Positions 33,553-45,559 of a DNA stretch of 64,000 nucleotides are shown piece after piece. The stretch is from Hemileia vastatrix (lineage: Eukaryota > Basidiomycota > Pucciniomycetes > Pucciniales > Zaghouaniaceae), in contig JASXTE010000002.1 of NCBI GenBank assembly GCA_030280995.1, forward strand, positions 8,821,183 through 8,885,182, given 5' to 3'. The stretch's first letter is position 1. Every line of letters begins with the position of its first letter. The translations under genes were made by a program, and so were the position numbers. Below the pieces are notes generated by a model. That model ran no database searches, was not told the DNA's origin, and saw nothing but the letters and a program-made list of their open reading frames with translations.

Positions 33553-36500
33553 CATAGTTTATCCTCATTGCTGAGTCAATCTTCTTCATGCCTAGTGCCT
33601 CTGTGATAAAACCTCTTCACTTGGTCTGCAGCCACCCTCTTTTTCAAGACTGCACCATCCAACTCTTCCAAAACATAAGAACCTCCAGATGCCTGAGATC
33701 TGACTCTGTAAGGTCCATTACATCTGTCAGCAAACATTTTCCCCCACTGACTCTACAAACTTCTATTATACACCAAAACCAAACAACCAGGTTTCAAGGG
33801 ATTCCTGAGTCTATGAGCCAACTTCTTGTCCCAGTACCTGACTGATTGATTCCTAATCTTCATCATTCTAGAGTATGCCTTCTCTTGACATTCCTCTCTA
33901 CATTCCAACTGTTGCATCCTGGCACAGAGCAAATCTTCTGTTGAGTGCACCTCATCCCAATCAATTCCAAGATAAGAGACAGCTTCCAAGTCCACTGGTA
34001 GAATGGCTTTCTGACCAAACATTAACTCATAAGGAGAATAGCCAGTTGTCCTCTTCACAGTGACCCTATCAGCAAATAACACCAAGGGTAAATAATGCCT
34101 CCACTTTTAAGCACTATCTCCGCACATCTTCACCAAAGCATTCTTTATAACTTGATGACCTCTTTCAACCATGCCTTCAGCTTCAGGATAATACGGTGTA
34201 GCCACTCTAACTTTAGAACCAATACTAGCCACAGCTTCTTTAAATTCAGCACCAAGCTCTGGCCCGCCATCAACAGTCACCAACTTCATCAACCCATACA
34301 TATAAATCCACTCCTTCTTCAAATACTCTGCCACATTCTTGGCAGTCAAATTAACCAGAGGCACTGCCTCAACCCAACCAGAAAAATCATCCCTAGAAAC
34401 AATCAAGTATTTATACCTTCCCTCTTTAATATGGACAGCATCCAGACTGACCCTTCCAAAAACAGTTGATTCACCAGTAACACCGCCCACCTCTTTAGTT
34501 TTCAAGTGACTTCTTCTTTGACATTCTTCACAAGATTGAACCCAACCCTGCACAGCCAACTTCATACCTGGCCACCAAAATTTGTCTGCTACACTTTTCT
34601 AAGTCTCCCCAAAGCCTCTATGACCAAGTTCTTCATGCAAAGACTTCAAAACCAATTCTTGACCCTTCTTCTGAGTCACCACCACTTGGGGATTTGGATG
34701 TCTCCTCCTCATCCACCGCCTTCCTGACACATAAAATCCAGGACTCTTCTTCTTGATTGCCAACCAAGTATCATCATCACAACTATCTGGCCTCTCCAAG
34801 GTCAACAGATATTCCGTCAAAATAAAATAAAACCCAGACTGACCCCAGGTCTCATCTTCAAAATCCAACAACACCACATCCAAGGGTACAATTCTGTCAT
34901 CAAAATCACAAGTGTGAACATGAGTCAATTGAGCATCCCAACCAGGACACCAATCCATAAATTTTGGCACGTCCTCTCTTTCCACTGAACCTTGTGAGAA
35001 TCCAGTTCACTAACAAAAACACCCTTTTCCAAATTTGAGCTGTCCCAAACAACAACTCCATCTTCAGCAACAAAAACATCCTGATCACCAGAATCAAGAT
35101 CAGATCCAGCCAGTTTAGCCTCTTGGGGGAGGTTAGAAAAATATTCAGCACCCTTTGTGCTGGCCCTAACCACTGGAACATCTTCATCAAACTCTTCAGC
35201 CTCACAATCTTCATCTGTAGGTGGCCTCCTTGATAATCCATCAGGCATAGTAAAAGTTTTACCTGGTTTGTGTACCAGGTCAAAAGAAAAATGTTGAATA
35301 AATGCCACCCACCTAGTCATTGGAGCATTTGGAAGACTAGGTGTATTGATCATCTGAAACAAAGATTTTGCATCTACCTGCAGCTCAAAATGCTTCCCCC
35401 ACAACACCGTCTGCAGCTTCTTTAAAATTTTAGCTACACCACACAATTCCAACTTAGGTTGAGAATACCTAGATTCCACCTCATTAAACACCACAGACTC
35501 ATATCTTACTGGACTGACCCTCCCAGTCTTATCCTCCTGGGACAAAAAGCACCAGCAGCAATATAACTTGAGTCCACTGCCAGATAAATTTTTCCAGCAC
35601 TAGCACCATAATCCAACTTGAGAAGAACAATATCTTCACCAACAACCTTTTTTCAACTTCTGAAAAGCCTCTTCACACTCTTCAGTCCATTCCCAATCTG
35701 CATCTTTTCTGGTCAACCTCTTTAAAGGTGAAGCCAACAAAGAAAGATCCTTAATAAAAATCCTGACATATACACACACACCCAAAAATCACCTGACTTC
35801 AGTAGTATTTTTAGGCCTTGGCCATGACTGAATTTTATTTATCTATTTCTTTGCCATAATCCTTCCCTCTTTACATACCACATGACCCAAAATTTCCAAA
35901 GCAGGAACACAACAACAGAATTTTGACCCCGAAATGGTCAAACCAGCCTCTTCAATCCTAAACAACACTCTCTCTAGAGTTATTGCATATTCCCACACAA
36001 ACCTCCTTATGCCAGGGTTCTTTGCTAACACCTCATTGCCATAATCAGTGGATGGTCCTTTAATTCCACCATCATCAATAAAAATACCAGCATGAGTAGG
36101 AACCTGATCCTGTAAAATCCAAGCCATCTGTGCTTGATATACTGCCACTGAATTAGTTGCTCCTTGAGGCAACCTAGTGAGCTGAAATCTTCCCAAAGGA
36201 GTCTCAAAAGTTGTGAGAGGCCTTGAATCCGTATGGAGTTCCCTCTCATTATAACCACCCATAATATCACCCAAACCATAACACACCCTTCCAGCAAAAG
36301 CTTCAACAAAATCCTCTGCACTTGGTGGCATACAAGCGTCCTTGATAGTGACTCTATTCAAGGCTCTAAGATCATGAACCACCCTCAACTTTCCATTCTG
36401 CTTTTTTACACAGAAAACCAGACTTGAGTAGCTGAAAGCCTATTGTTCGTATAACCCAGTCGTGACTCTTTCCCTAACAATCTCCACAAAATCCTCTCTA

Positions 36501-37763
36501 ACAGCGGCTGGAATTGGAATAGGTTTGATTTGCCAAGGTTCATGAGAAACCACAGGAATCAAGTAAGGTTCCCCATAAGAGTGCTTCAATACACCCCTTT
36601 CCTCCTCAACAAACGCCACAGCTTTTTCTCTTAGCACAATAACGTGCAACAACAACTTCTTTTCTTCTTCAGACAACCACCCATCAGGACCAAAATTAAC
36701 AACTTTCAACCTTTCCAGGGTCTCCCTAACTGTCTCTACAAATTCTGGAGGATTCATCACCAAAGGAGTACAGTATGGATCTCTTGACAAAGGAGGTCTC
36801 TTCAAGGGCGGATTCAAACCCACAGGCATAGGCTCAATGACAGGCCTAATCTTCTGCGCTACCTTCTTATATTTTGCCGCTCCACCTTCAACTTGAGGGA
36901 TCTTCAGGAATTCTTCATCACCAGACCTGGAACAAAAACCAAGGGTTTCCCCATTTCTCACATGTGTGGCCAAGGTAATGTTTTTGAAAGGTGTAGAAGA
37001 AACCCTTCGGTGCACAATAGGGAGGACTTACTTTTAGACCCCAATCTTACCACTCCAAAACATTTCCGCAATTCCACATCTTCATCCTCACTTCCAACTT
37101 CTAAATCTTCAAATCTTGATTCATCTTCTGAATCACATCTTCTAGAACTGTGCAGTTTATCCTCATGCTGGAGGCCCAAAGATTGATCTTGATGATCTTC
37201 TTTCTTCATAATTTTCTGCTGTTTAACCTCGTGCTGGAGTCCTTAAAATAGATCTTGAAGATCTTCATAAAAATATTTTGCATCTTTTTTCTTCATTATC
37301 TTCAGATTTTTTCTTGATTTTCATGAATTATCTTGAAATTTTTATCTTTTTTTCTTGAGTTTTCTTCTGACCTACAAAAATAACCAGGGGTTTCCCCAAT
37401 TCTCACAGGTGTGGCCCAGGTAATGTTTTTGAAAGGTGTAGATGTAACCCTAGCAGTGCACAATTGGGAGGACTTACTTTTAGACCCCAATCTCACTGCC
37501 CCATAACTTTTCCGCATATCTTTCAATAAAGATATATAACCAATCTTCTTCCTTGAACTTGAATTAAAAATAATTAAGAATCTTGAGAGAGAACAGAGAC
37601 TTGATTAAAAACTTGATGAATACTTGCAGAGAAGAGAAACATTAAAAAGAGAAAGTTGAAATCCACTTGGTATATCTCCAAGGGAGATGACCTACTACAA
37701 CCTGGGATTTCCTCATCTTGGGGAGAGGTTGTAGCACTAGGGTGATCAGCCCTCATTACTCTA
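33553..37763 (-). pseudogene. Pol ORF of A3 (RT, RNase H, integrase), broken
   Basis: From the slippery site leftwards: a decayed leader with two H1 motifs (about 37150 and 37220); RT with LRVVHDLRALN, GDIMGGYNE and FIDDGG (35843-36388); RNase H with LQVDAKSLFQ; linker with one H1 (about 35110-35135); integrase HHCC finger; core with VSLDAVHIKEG, VDGGPELGAEF and EGMVERGHQ (34107-34565); and a C-terminus ending near 33553 next to a H1-like NED tail. Stops and frame slips separate the pieces (for example near 36436, 35550, 34600 and 34105). All three integrase catalytic acids are still readable. Confidence 0.9.
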
Positions 37764-37768
37764 AAAAA
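37762..37768 (-). promoter_or_regulatory. Slippery heptamer for -1 frameshift (A3)
   Basis: On the - strand T TTT TTA, then GAG TAA. This is the U-UUU-UUA type known from retroviral gag-pol frameshifting. It sits in the same place as in A2 and D. Confidence 0.75.
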
Positions 37769-39530
37769 GACAGACTCTCAATAGAGCCTGAGCCGCACTC
37801 CAAAAAACCAGAGGCAGCACCCACTTCCTTCCTTCTCCTGCAGCAGTCCATGCACTGGCACATTGAAGATAAACCAGGCCTGGTCTCCCAACCATCCTCT
37901 CCAGGGGATGACAACCTCATGTGAAGTCTCCTTTCATCTTCACCAGTCAACTCCAAACTGATTTCAAAATCAAATTGATAACCAATTCTTGCCTGAAAAT
38001 CCATCAAGAATGGCCCACCCAAAACTGCTTTTACATTACCTTTAGCAATGTAAAAATGAACCTTCCCTGAGGCTCTGCCAACATCTAACTTCACAAACTC
38101 TGAAGTTCCAACTAATTCAGTGACATGGCCACCGATCCCTCTCAAATTCCCACCAATACCAGTTTTGATGAGGAGGCCCATATGAGTTGCCTCAAACAAA
38201 GAAATCAGGTTTATCTGAGAACCTTAATTCACCAATGCCCTTGCCTCCCTGCCATTCAGAGTGACATTGACATATCCCAGAGGAGCAGAAAAATGAGTTT
38301 CCAACCCCTCACCAAACTTTTCAGCAGAGTCACAAATGTATTCTACTTCACCAAGAGAAACTCTTCTCCTGGTCAACAACTTTTTTTGTCTATCAGCCAA
38401 CCCTGGACTGATAGCATACAATTCCCCATAAGATAGGGAAACCTGACCCAGATTCATCTTTACAGGACAGAGTCCATAACATTAACTTGACCAGACACTA
38501 CTGGCCTATCAAAGTGAGCTCTTTGCTTCACCACCTTGGTCCTAGAAGATTATTGAGGACCAGAACCACCAACAGATTTACCATTAACAGGAACCAAACC
38601 AGATCCCTCACCAGAACCTCTAACTCCAGCAGGCTTTGGCAATGAAGCCAAAGGGACATCCTCCTCAGAGTCAGAATCTACCTCCATTGGCATTGGCTCA
38701 CCATTCATGTCCAATGCGCCAAAACTAGGGGGGCCCATGTCAGCCATACCCTTCTGCATCTTGTACAGCTCCTCTATGCTGTACCTCTTCCTAGCTTCAC
38801 TCAGCTTAGGATCCACCTTTGAAGAATTTGGCTTTGGTTGGGCCTGAGAACTGCTCTTAGGCCTTACCACCTTGCCTGCTTCCACATCATAAACACCAGC
38901 CAAGCATTCACCACTTAACTTTCCACCACAAGAATACAACTCCAAACCACCAAAGGAAGTAGAAAAAGAGACCTTATTGACCTCCTTCCCCTTTCCCTTG
39001 CCATCCTCATCCTCCTTACCAGAAGAATTCCCTTGATCAGGAATCTCCTCAAACCTCGGCCTCCTTTGATTGAGACCTCCCCTTCTCCTGACCAAATCAA
39101 CAGGAGCCTGCCCCTCACTGGGCTTAACTATAGAACCATCAGGTAACTTGAAAACCCTTCCATCAAACTCCACCTTTCCTTCAGACACATCCCTGTTCAA
39201 TGCCCAACAATCATTGGACCTGTGCCCCCTCCTTCTGCAATAAGAGAAGACCCAAGGATCACTCCTACCAGCCCTCCTATCAAAATCTCTAGGCTGAGAA
39301 GGTGCCTTATTGACCTTCATAGCCTCCTGAACAAAAATATGCAGCTGCTTTGTAAGATCAGCCAAATGCTCCACCATTGGGTCCCTCTCCTGTTTGGGAA
39401 CCTGCACCAAATTCTTCTCCTCCTTCTTCTCCCTAACTTCCTCTTCAGCCTAAGCCTCACTTACTTTGCTGACATACTTGGCACACCCCTCCTGATAGGT
39501 GTCTACAGCCAATAACTTCAAGTGGGCCTC

Positions 39531-40303
39531 TGTCACGCGCCACGTGACACTCGAGTCAAAAGCAGCTCATTAAATCAATAATATCGAGTCCTAAATCTAT
39601 ACTCGAAGCACAGAAAGCAATTCTCCATATCAACTGCGATTCCCCTTTGTGTACTTACTATTTAACTGCGCTAGCCTAAATTCTAAATCTAAATTAGTCA
39701 ATCTCCCAATAGGGTGCCTTAGTCTCCTTTTCAATAAGCGACGCACAGCGCTAGGATCAACATAATAGTACAGTAGTAGCTTTCATTAAAAGTTTTGTTA
39801 AATAATTAAAAAGGGGTAAATTGAGCATGGACGGATATTTAGCGAAGAGGGTCTAAGTGTATGTTAGTAATGGTCAATGGTATGGGAATGGTGCGATGAA
39901 AGGGAGGTCAATGCGAGGAGGAATAAAGGATATAAAAGGGTTGGGTATTTGGTTCGATATTCCTTAGAATTAAATTATAAAATGTATTTACATTAATAGT
40001 GGTAAAATCTTTAAGTTAAATCATTGTTATTGTATCTTTCTTTTATTTTCTCAATATTCATTTCTAAATCCTAAATCTTTGATTATTGAGTCTCCAACCC
40101 TTTGTGAGATCTTAAGAATTCCTATTACCTTTGAAACTATTTTATAAATTCTTCTCGAACCTACCTCGAATCTGTAGCTCTTACTTTGAGTGACCTTCGA
40201 ATCACTTCCTCGAATCATTCCTCTGTGCTTCGAAGAAGTTTCTAAATCTCTCATCTCACTTTCAGGAACATCCTCGACCTTGTGCGTAGGTCTTCCAGTG
40301 ACA
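39531..40303 (+). mobile_element. Solo LTR Y (773 bp) in A3 gag
   Basis: Begins TGTCACGCGCC and ends CCAGTGACA, with GCCTC repeated on both sides (39526-39530, 40304-40308). Removing it restores the gag frame. A TATA-like GATATAAAAGGG near 39937 suggests + orientation. The first 19 bases can fold on themselves (TGTCAC pairs with GTGACA). It contains no coding region and is a different family from solo LTR X. Confidence 0.87.
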
Positions 40304-40984
40304 GCCTCAACAGCCTCCTTCACCTTATCCAAGGCAGGCAACTTCTGGTCCCCATTAGAAAGAGTCTTCATCAATTCCTTTCTTGACAACTCCTTCAACA
40401 CATCCATCCTGACATCTCTAGCCAGGGCAGACCAAAAAACATCCTTGGCAGCATTTTCATGTGCCAGCTCCTCCACTTCCACCAAATATTCCACCACAGG
40501 ATCAAACTGTAGCAGAAACTTCCTGTAGCTATGTAAGTTACCAACACCACCATAATATTGCCATTCACTGACAACCTTGTTCAGATCCACCATAGTGAGC
40601 CTGACACCCCATCTATCCACCATCTCCCTACACAAGAATTTCCAATCCCTCTTCTTGTAGCCAGACATGGCCACCATCTCCTTCTCCACTGACCTATCAC
40701 CAATGATGAAGATAATCTGCTTCACCATGTCCAGGTAGGAAGCACCATCTACTCCAGCAACAGTTTCATACTTCTCTAGAAACCACTTGACATCCTCCCC
40801 ATTAAACTTGGTACCATACCAAGTTTTAGTCCTCACACACTCCCTAACCATCACAGAAGGAGGACCATCCCCCCCACTGACAGTCACCACAGGAATAGCA
40901 GAACCAGAAGCCATTCTTCGAGTCCAAAACACCAAAAAGAGCCAACCAAAGAAAACAGAGATTCCAAAGAACTAGAAAGTTCTA

Positions 40985-41001
40985 CCCCACATTGGGCGCC
41001 A
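40985..41001 (-). promoter_or_regulatory. Primer binding site of A3
   Basis: On the - strand TGGCGCCCAATGTGGGG, one base different from A2 and D, separated from the LTR by four bases. Confidence 0.85.
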
Positions 41002-41005
41002 GAAA

Positions 41006-42056
41006 TGTAGACAATCCTTTAGTACTAGCTATAGGCCTTGACCAAGGGAGTTGGAGAAAAACCTGCGAGAAAATCCCCTGTCCCTTTAGAAAAATAGAGT
41101 GAGATTTACTTGCTAAAGTAAGTTGGTTCCTGTTTTGCTAAAGCTCCTTTTTAACACACTTGACTGCTTGATGAGCCAAGAAAGTAGTTCCCGAATAGAC
41201 TACCAGACCAAAGAACTGAAATGTAGAACAATGTCCACACCAGAGACAGCAAAGATACTTGATGTAGGCTGCAAATACACACCAGAGACAGCAATAATAC
41301 TTGCTATAGCTTGCAAGACTATAACAGAGAAAACAGTTGCCAAGGTTAAGTTAATTGAAGAACTCACTTGCAACAAAACACAGCCAATTGTGGCCAGAAA
41401 ACAGTGAAAACTGAGTGAGGAACAATGATATCACCTCCAGATGGTTGTATGATGATTAAGGTTGCCCCAAACTGTCTTATTCACTATGTACACACAGACC
41501 ACTATTAAGAGCCCATGCGCACCCACCAAATTGAAAAAAAACCCTCTTGAAGCGCTCCCCAACCTTCTAAAACAGAGGCGGGCGGGCCGCCTGAAGCGGC
41601 CTGGCCTCCCTGAAGCCAGAAAACCAATAAAAACAACTAATCTACTTAGAAAAATAAGCTACAACTACTAAAACCTTTAAAACATGGAATTTCACTATAA
41701 CAACGTTGAGACATGAATTATAAGGAAAAATTAGCTCTATCCAATGGTACTAAGCACTTAACCCTAAGACTTAAGGTTAGCCCATAAAAAAGGAAAAACA
41801 AAATGAAACAGGAATATTTTATATATGAAAAATGAGGAAATGACCCCTTAAAACTCAGAATATGAAAAATGTCTACAAACATAAAATATAGAGAAAAACC
41901 AGAGCTATCCAATGATAGTACCCACATACCCACACACCCAATATCCACGGAATAAAACCAGAAAAACACTCAATTCCTTAACAGATGTCAATTAAGACAT
42001 GCACAAACCGCGCCAAATCACACAACAAAGGCCCCTGCCAATGTTGGAAGACCACA
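41006..42056 (-). repeat. 5' LTR of A3
   Basis: 1051 bp, same ends as the 3' LTR (28372-29463) but with a few short deletions, for example near 41530-41600. It directly adjoins the ACGT duplication at 42057. Confidence 0.92.
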
Positions 42057-42254
42057 ACGTGCTATAGTTTTTGTCCTTAAGTTTTTTGATTCCCTTAATC
42101 TCTGAAAAGTTAGAGTTGTCTTGAAGATAAGAGAAGTTTGGAGCTGGTGTAGATGATTCGGAATTAGCAGTGTGTGCGGAATTTGTGGAAGAGGATGAAG
42201 ACCAGGCAGTGTTCGTAGATTGTGGAATCGCCAGGATATATTAGAGAAGCAGGG
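42057..42254 (-). pseudogene. N-terminal part of copia Gag
   Basis: On the - strand this encodes SYLQDNSNFSEIKGIKKL and DKNYSTW just before the A3 junction, which continue into WKTDLRYALT at 28371. It is the start of the copia polyprotein, placed directly after the primer site. Confidence 0.8.
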
Positions 42255-42272
42255 GCGCTGGGCCCATAACCC
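42255..42272 (-). promoter_or_regulatory. Copia primer binding site (half initiator-tRNA-Met type)
   Basis: The + strand reads GCGCTGGGCCCATAACCC, which resembles the anticodon arm of eukaryotic initiator tRNA(Met) (CAT anticodon inside GGGCCCATAACCC). The element's sense strand is therefore complementary to the anticodon arm, not to the CCA end. Drosophila copia is known to use such an internal, half-tRNA primer. It adjoins the LTR directly. Confidence 0.78.
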
Positions 42273-42784
42273 TGTTAAGCAGAGGCGACAGGTAAATTTA
42301 GTACTCAAGGGAGAATAATGATAATGGACAGAAATGGACAGTGGGACAAATCTTTAAGTAATAGAATAAATGTGAGTTAGTATTTTAACTAAGAGATAAA
42401 ATAAATTAAGATATAGAAGAGAAAGATGGATACCCAGCTGCTGCAGAGCATTAGTACATGATTACCTGTTAAGCAGAGGGCAGGTAAATTTAGGACTCAA
42501 GGGAGAATAAAGATAATGTACAGAAATAGACAGGGGGACAAATCTTTAAGTAATAGGATAAATGTGAGTTAGTATTTTAACTACGAGATAAAATAAATTA
42601 AGATATAGAGAGAAAGATGGATGCCGGTATGAGAAGATACTGGCAGCCATATAAAATGCTAATCTATCATTATGTTAGGTTAAAGATTAAGTAATTTGAA
42701 TTTATAGAATCTAATGATAAGACTTATCTAGTTTTGATATGTATATATATATATATTTATGCTATAAAGTAACTAACATTGACA
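42273..42784 (-). repeat. Copia 5' LTR
   Basis: 512 bp, with two copies of the TGTTAAGCAGAGG unit (42273, 42468). Strongly similar to the 3' LTR apart from the missing 89-bp repeat. A (TA)n tract lies near its 5' (right) end. Confidence 0.9.
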
Positions 42785-44890
42785 AAAAAAAGGGGTAGAG
42801 AGGATAGCAAAATGGGTTTAAAGTGGCTCTAAATGTAAAAAAGCATGGAAAAAGTGATCAGAATGGGTTTGATTGTTGATTGAAGGGTATTGGAAGGAGT
42901 GGAGAGTAATTTTATGGGACAAAAAACAGCTACAATTTTTGGGATACAAAGTGAAAAAAAAGGAGGAGAGAAAGGTGAAAGGTGAAAGGAAGGCAGAAAA
43001 ACATTTGTTGTGAAAATATGATCACATATAAAGGTGCTAGTAAGAGTGAGAAAATTATAAAACTGGTTAAGAAAAATTGAAATAAGAGTTTTTTTTAAAA
43101 AAAGGGTGAATGCTATTGTATTACCAAACACCAGAAATCACCTTCATCTTATATTTCTTACAACAGAAGCAGATTTATTTCAATCAAATGAATACTGAGT
43201 TATGGCCTTAAATTCTTCACCCTACTATACTAAAGTGGAGACTTCCATTTTAAAATTAATTAAATTCTAGTTTAACACTTTTTATAGATCTTCAGTAATT
43301 CAAGATACTTAAGTTTTTACTACATATATCAATAGTAAAATTGAAAAAATCAAAAGTAATGAAATATTGAAATTAATCAACACACAGTAATACATTCCTT
43401 CTTTCCAATAATTTCATTTTATAATGATAATAATTATTCATGTCTTTGAAAAATCAGTCAAATTTTATTATCTATAAAATATTTTGATAAAAAAACCTAA
43501 AATATAACTAAAAAATCTCAAAGTGAACTTTATTCTCCTATAGTGTGCTTATTGTTTTTTACAGATTTTGTTCTATGTCTCCATACAATTACACTCGAAA
43601 TATCTTACAAGACCTTTTAACATGTTTTAAATTTGAGCTTCAACTTTCAATTTTTATATAACCACCTACAAAAAATTAATTCAAATTATTTTCAATAAAT
43701 ATACATACATTTTTTAAATATATTGTTTTTATATTCATCTTTATATTTCCTATGTAATTTTTTTTTTCAAAAAAAATTTAGTTAATAGAATCATATCTTT
43801 ATAAGTTTTTTAATATCTTATCAAAAAGTTAATCTCAGTCTTTATGGATCTCTGATTGAACTCCCAATGCAAATCTCATCCTGAGCATTCTTCAAATTAG
43901 CTTAAACATTAAAGATATTTAATATCTTTGAATTTTTTAAAAAAGTCTTAACAATGAATAAAATGGTACATGCTGTAAATGATAAGATTTAAATTATAGT
44001 ACATAGGTATCTGGGAACAAAAAGAGCTATTAAACTCATTTGTAATCAATTTTTTAAATGAGAGTTATAAGAGCCCTATTCATGAGAAAATATTTTATTT
44101 ACCCCTATATATATTTATAAATAGCTTATCAGGTTTCAAGGTCTGTCCCTAGTTTATATTTAATGCATTGGTGTATCTATATTCTTTAAAATACATTGAA
44201 AAACCCTAGCTCATAAAAAAGTTAATTTTTTTAATAAAGGTTCTTAATGAGTTAAAAATTTTCTTTAATTATTTTGAAGCCTTTTAAAAAATTATTTTCT
44301 TTACTTCATTTTGTTTTATTTGATCTGATTTTTCTTTATTTTACTCTATCATACTATATAATACTGTATTATATTAAATTATATTTCACTTCATTTCACT
44401 TACTATTAATCTATTTAATTTAATCTTATTTTTTTGATTTATTTTAGTATATTTTATTCCCTAACATCATCATTTAATTTTTTTTATCTTGTTTTATTTC
44501 AAAAGGTGATATAACATGTGAAAATAACAGTCTTTGAATTCTCAAAATTAGCTGGTGAACTCTGATTCAATTCCATAGATCAGAGTTCACAACCCAATTT
44601 CATGCATGTGGTCATCTGACTACAGCCATAGATCAGAGTAACAAATTAAATTTTGAGCATGTGACTTCTGATCTACAGCTTTACATCAGAGTTCACCAAC
44701 AATTTTTATGCATTTGTACTCTGATCTTGTTGGGTGGTCCTTCAAGTCTAGAAGAATTTTCAAGGAGTTCCAAGGACAGCAACAGTGGATTTCAAAGGAT
44801 TCAAAATGCGTACTTATTTCTCTTATCTTTTAAAGATTTTTTACTCAAATATTTTAAAGAGGTAAAGGGATAATTTCTATTTTATTTAAA
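42785..44890. other. AT-rich spacer with a short degenerate repeat, no gene seen
   Basis: About 2.1 kb of AT-rich DNA with A and T homopolymers. I see no supported gene. At 44536-44730, roughly 65-bp units recur about three times, each with ATCAGAG or CTCTGAT, so that neighbours form inverted pairs such as GGTGAACTCTGAT and ATCAGAGTTCACA. Confidence 0.6.
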
Positions 44891-45541
44891 AGTTTAGAAT
44901 TAAGTCTTAATGTAAATACTAAAATAATAATAAATAGTCTTGTATATAGTTATAATAAAATAAGTAAGTAAGTCAGTAAGTAAGGAATGTTTTGAAAAGT
45001 ACAAAAGTGAGGGCCTTTTATAGGCAAAACATGAGGGAAATAAAACCACGTAAATTACACCATCTACTGTAAGAATGTGAGAAAGAAGATGACTAAAAGG
45101 AGTATATATATGACATAAGAAAAATAAATTAATTGGTATGTCAACAAGGGCATCAATTTTATTGGTAATAAAGTATGAGTTCCCCTGGACTGTCACAATT
45201 AATTACAACACATTTAAATTAATTATATTGATTTCACAGAATTCCATATCTCTCAATGAAGTAATATAATAATTGTAAGATTTATTTATTATAACTTTAT
45301 TATTAATTTTTATTCCCAATCAACTGTACTATTGAGCATAGTTTTAGGGAGTAAAAATGTATGGGACACTTACTTAAATTAATTATTTACACTACTTAAT
45401 ATAATTAGTTAGTTGGTTGTAAGTAATATATAAGTAAATGTTAAATAATTAAATATTAATAAGTATTTTAAAAAAGGCGTGGCTTCACCTCAGTAAAATA
45501 ATTAATTATTTTACCAGGTAAGTCTAGTAGCCTAGCTGACA
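44890..45541 (-). repeat. Probable 3' LTR of element C (left limit uncertain)
   Basis: The right end is defined by CTGACA (45536-45541) against the complement of the purine tract (45542-45552). A TATATATA stretch near 45100-45112 could be a promoter TATA. The left end is a guess; there is no second copy to compare with. Confidence 0.45.
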
Positions 45542-45559
45542 CTCCCTCACTCTAAAAAA

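Larger units (their letters stand above)
37756..40914 (-). pseudogene. Gag-protease ORF of A3, interrupted by a solo LTR
   Basis: It starts MASGSAIPVVTV at 40914. The capsid region runs to 40304, where solo LTR Y (39531-40303) splits it, and resumes with AHLKLLAVDTYQ. The nucleocapsid finger is CRRRGHRSNDC with the first Cys changed (FSYCRRRGH), near 39220-39250. The linker has DSDSEEDVPLAS. In the protease region the DSGS site is damaged (ARALVN then stop, 38224). The ORF ends SFLE-stop at 37756 over the slippery heptamer. Confidence 0.88.
28372..42056 (-). mobile_element. Ty3/gypsy family A, copy A3 (both LTRs, - strand)
   Basis: Flanked by perfect ACGT duplications (28368-28371, 42057-42060) within copia gag. 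Removing A3 restores the copia frame across the site (NYSTWKTDLRY). It is 12.9 kb without the nested solo LTR at 39531-40303. Its layout mirrors A2 in reverse. Confidence 0.93.
9461..42784 (-). mobile_element. Ty1/copia element, split by two gypsy insertions
   Basis: The ends are LTRs at 9461-10061 (3') and 42273-42784 (5'), both opening TGTTAAGCAG and closing CATTGACA on the + strand. Outer flanks are AAAAA on both sides, which fits a 5-bp target duplication. After removing A2 (13399-27815) and A3 (28372-42056), the coding parts join into one Gag-PR-IN-RT-RH order on the - strand, the usual copia order. The element is about 5.2 kb without insertions. All reading frames are broken, so it is an old copy. 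Confidence 0.92.
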
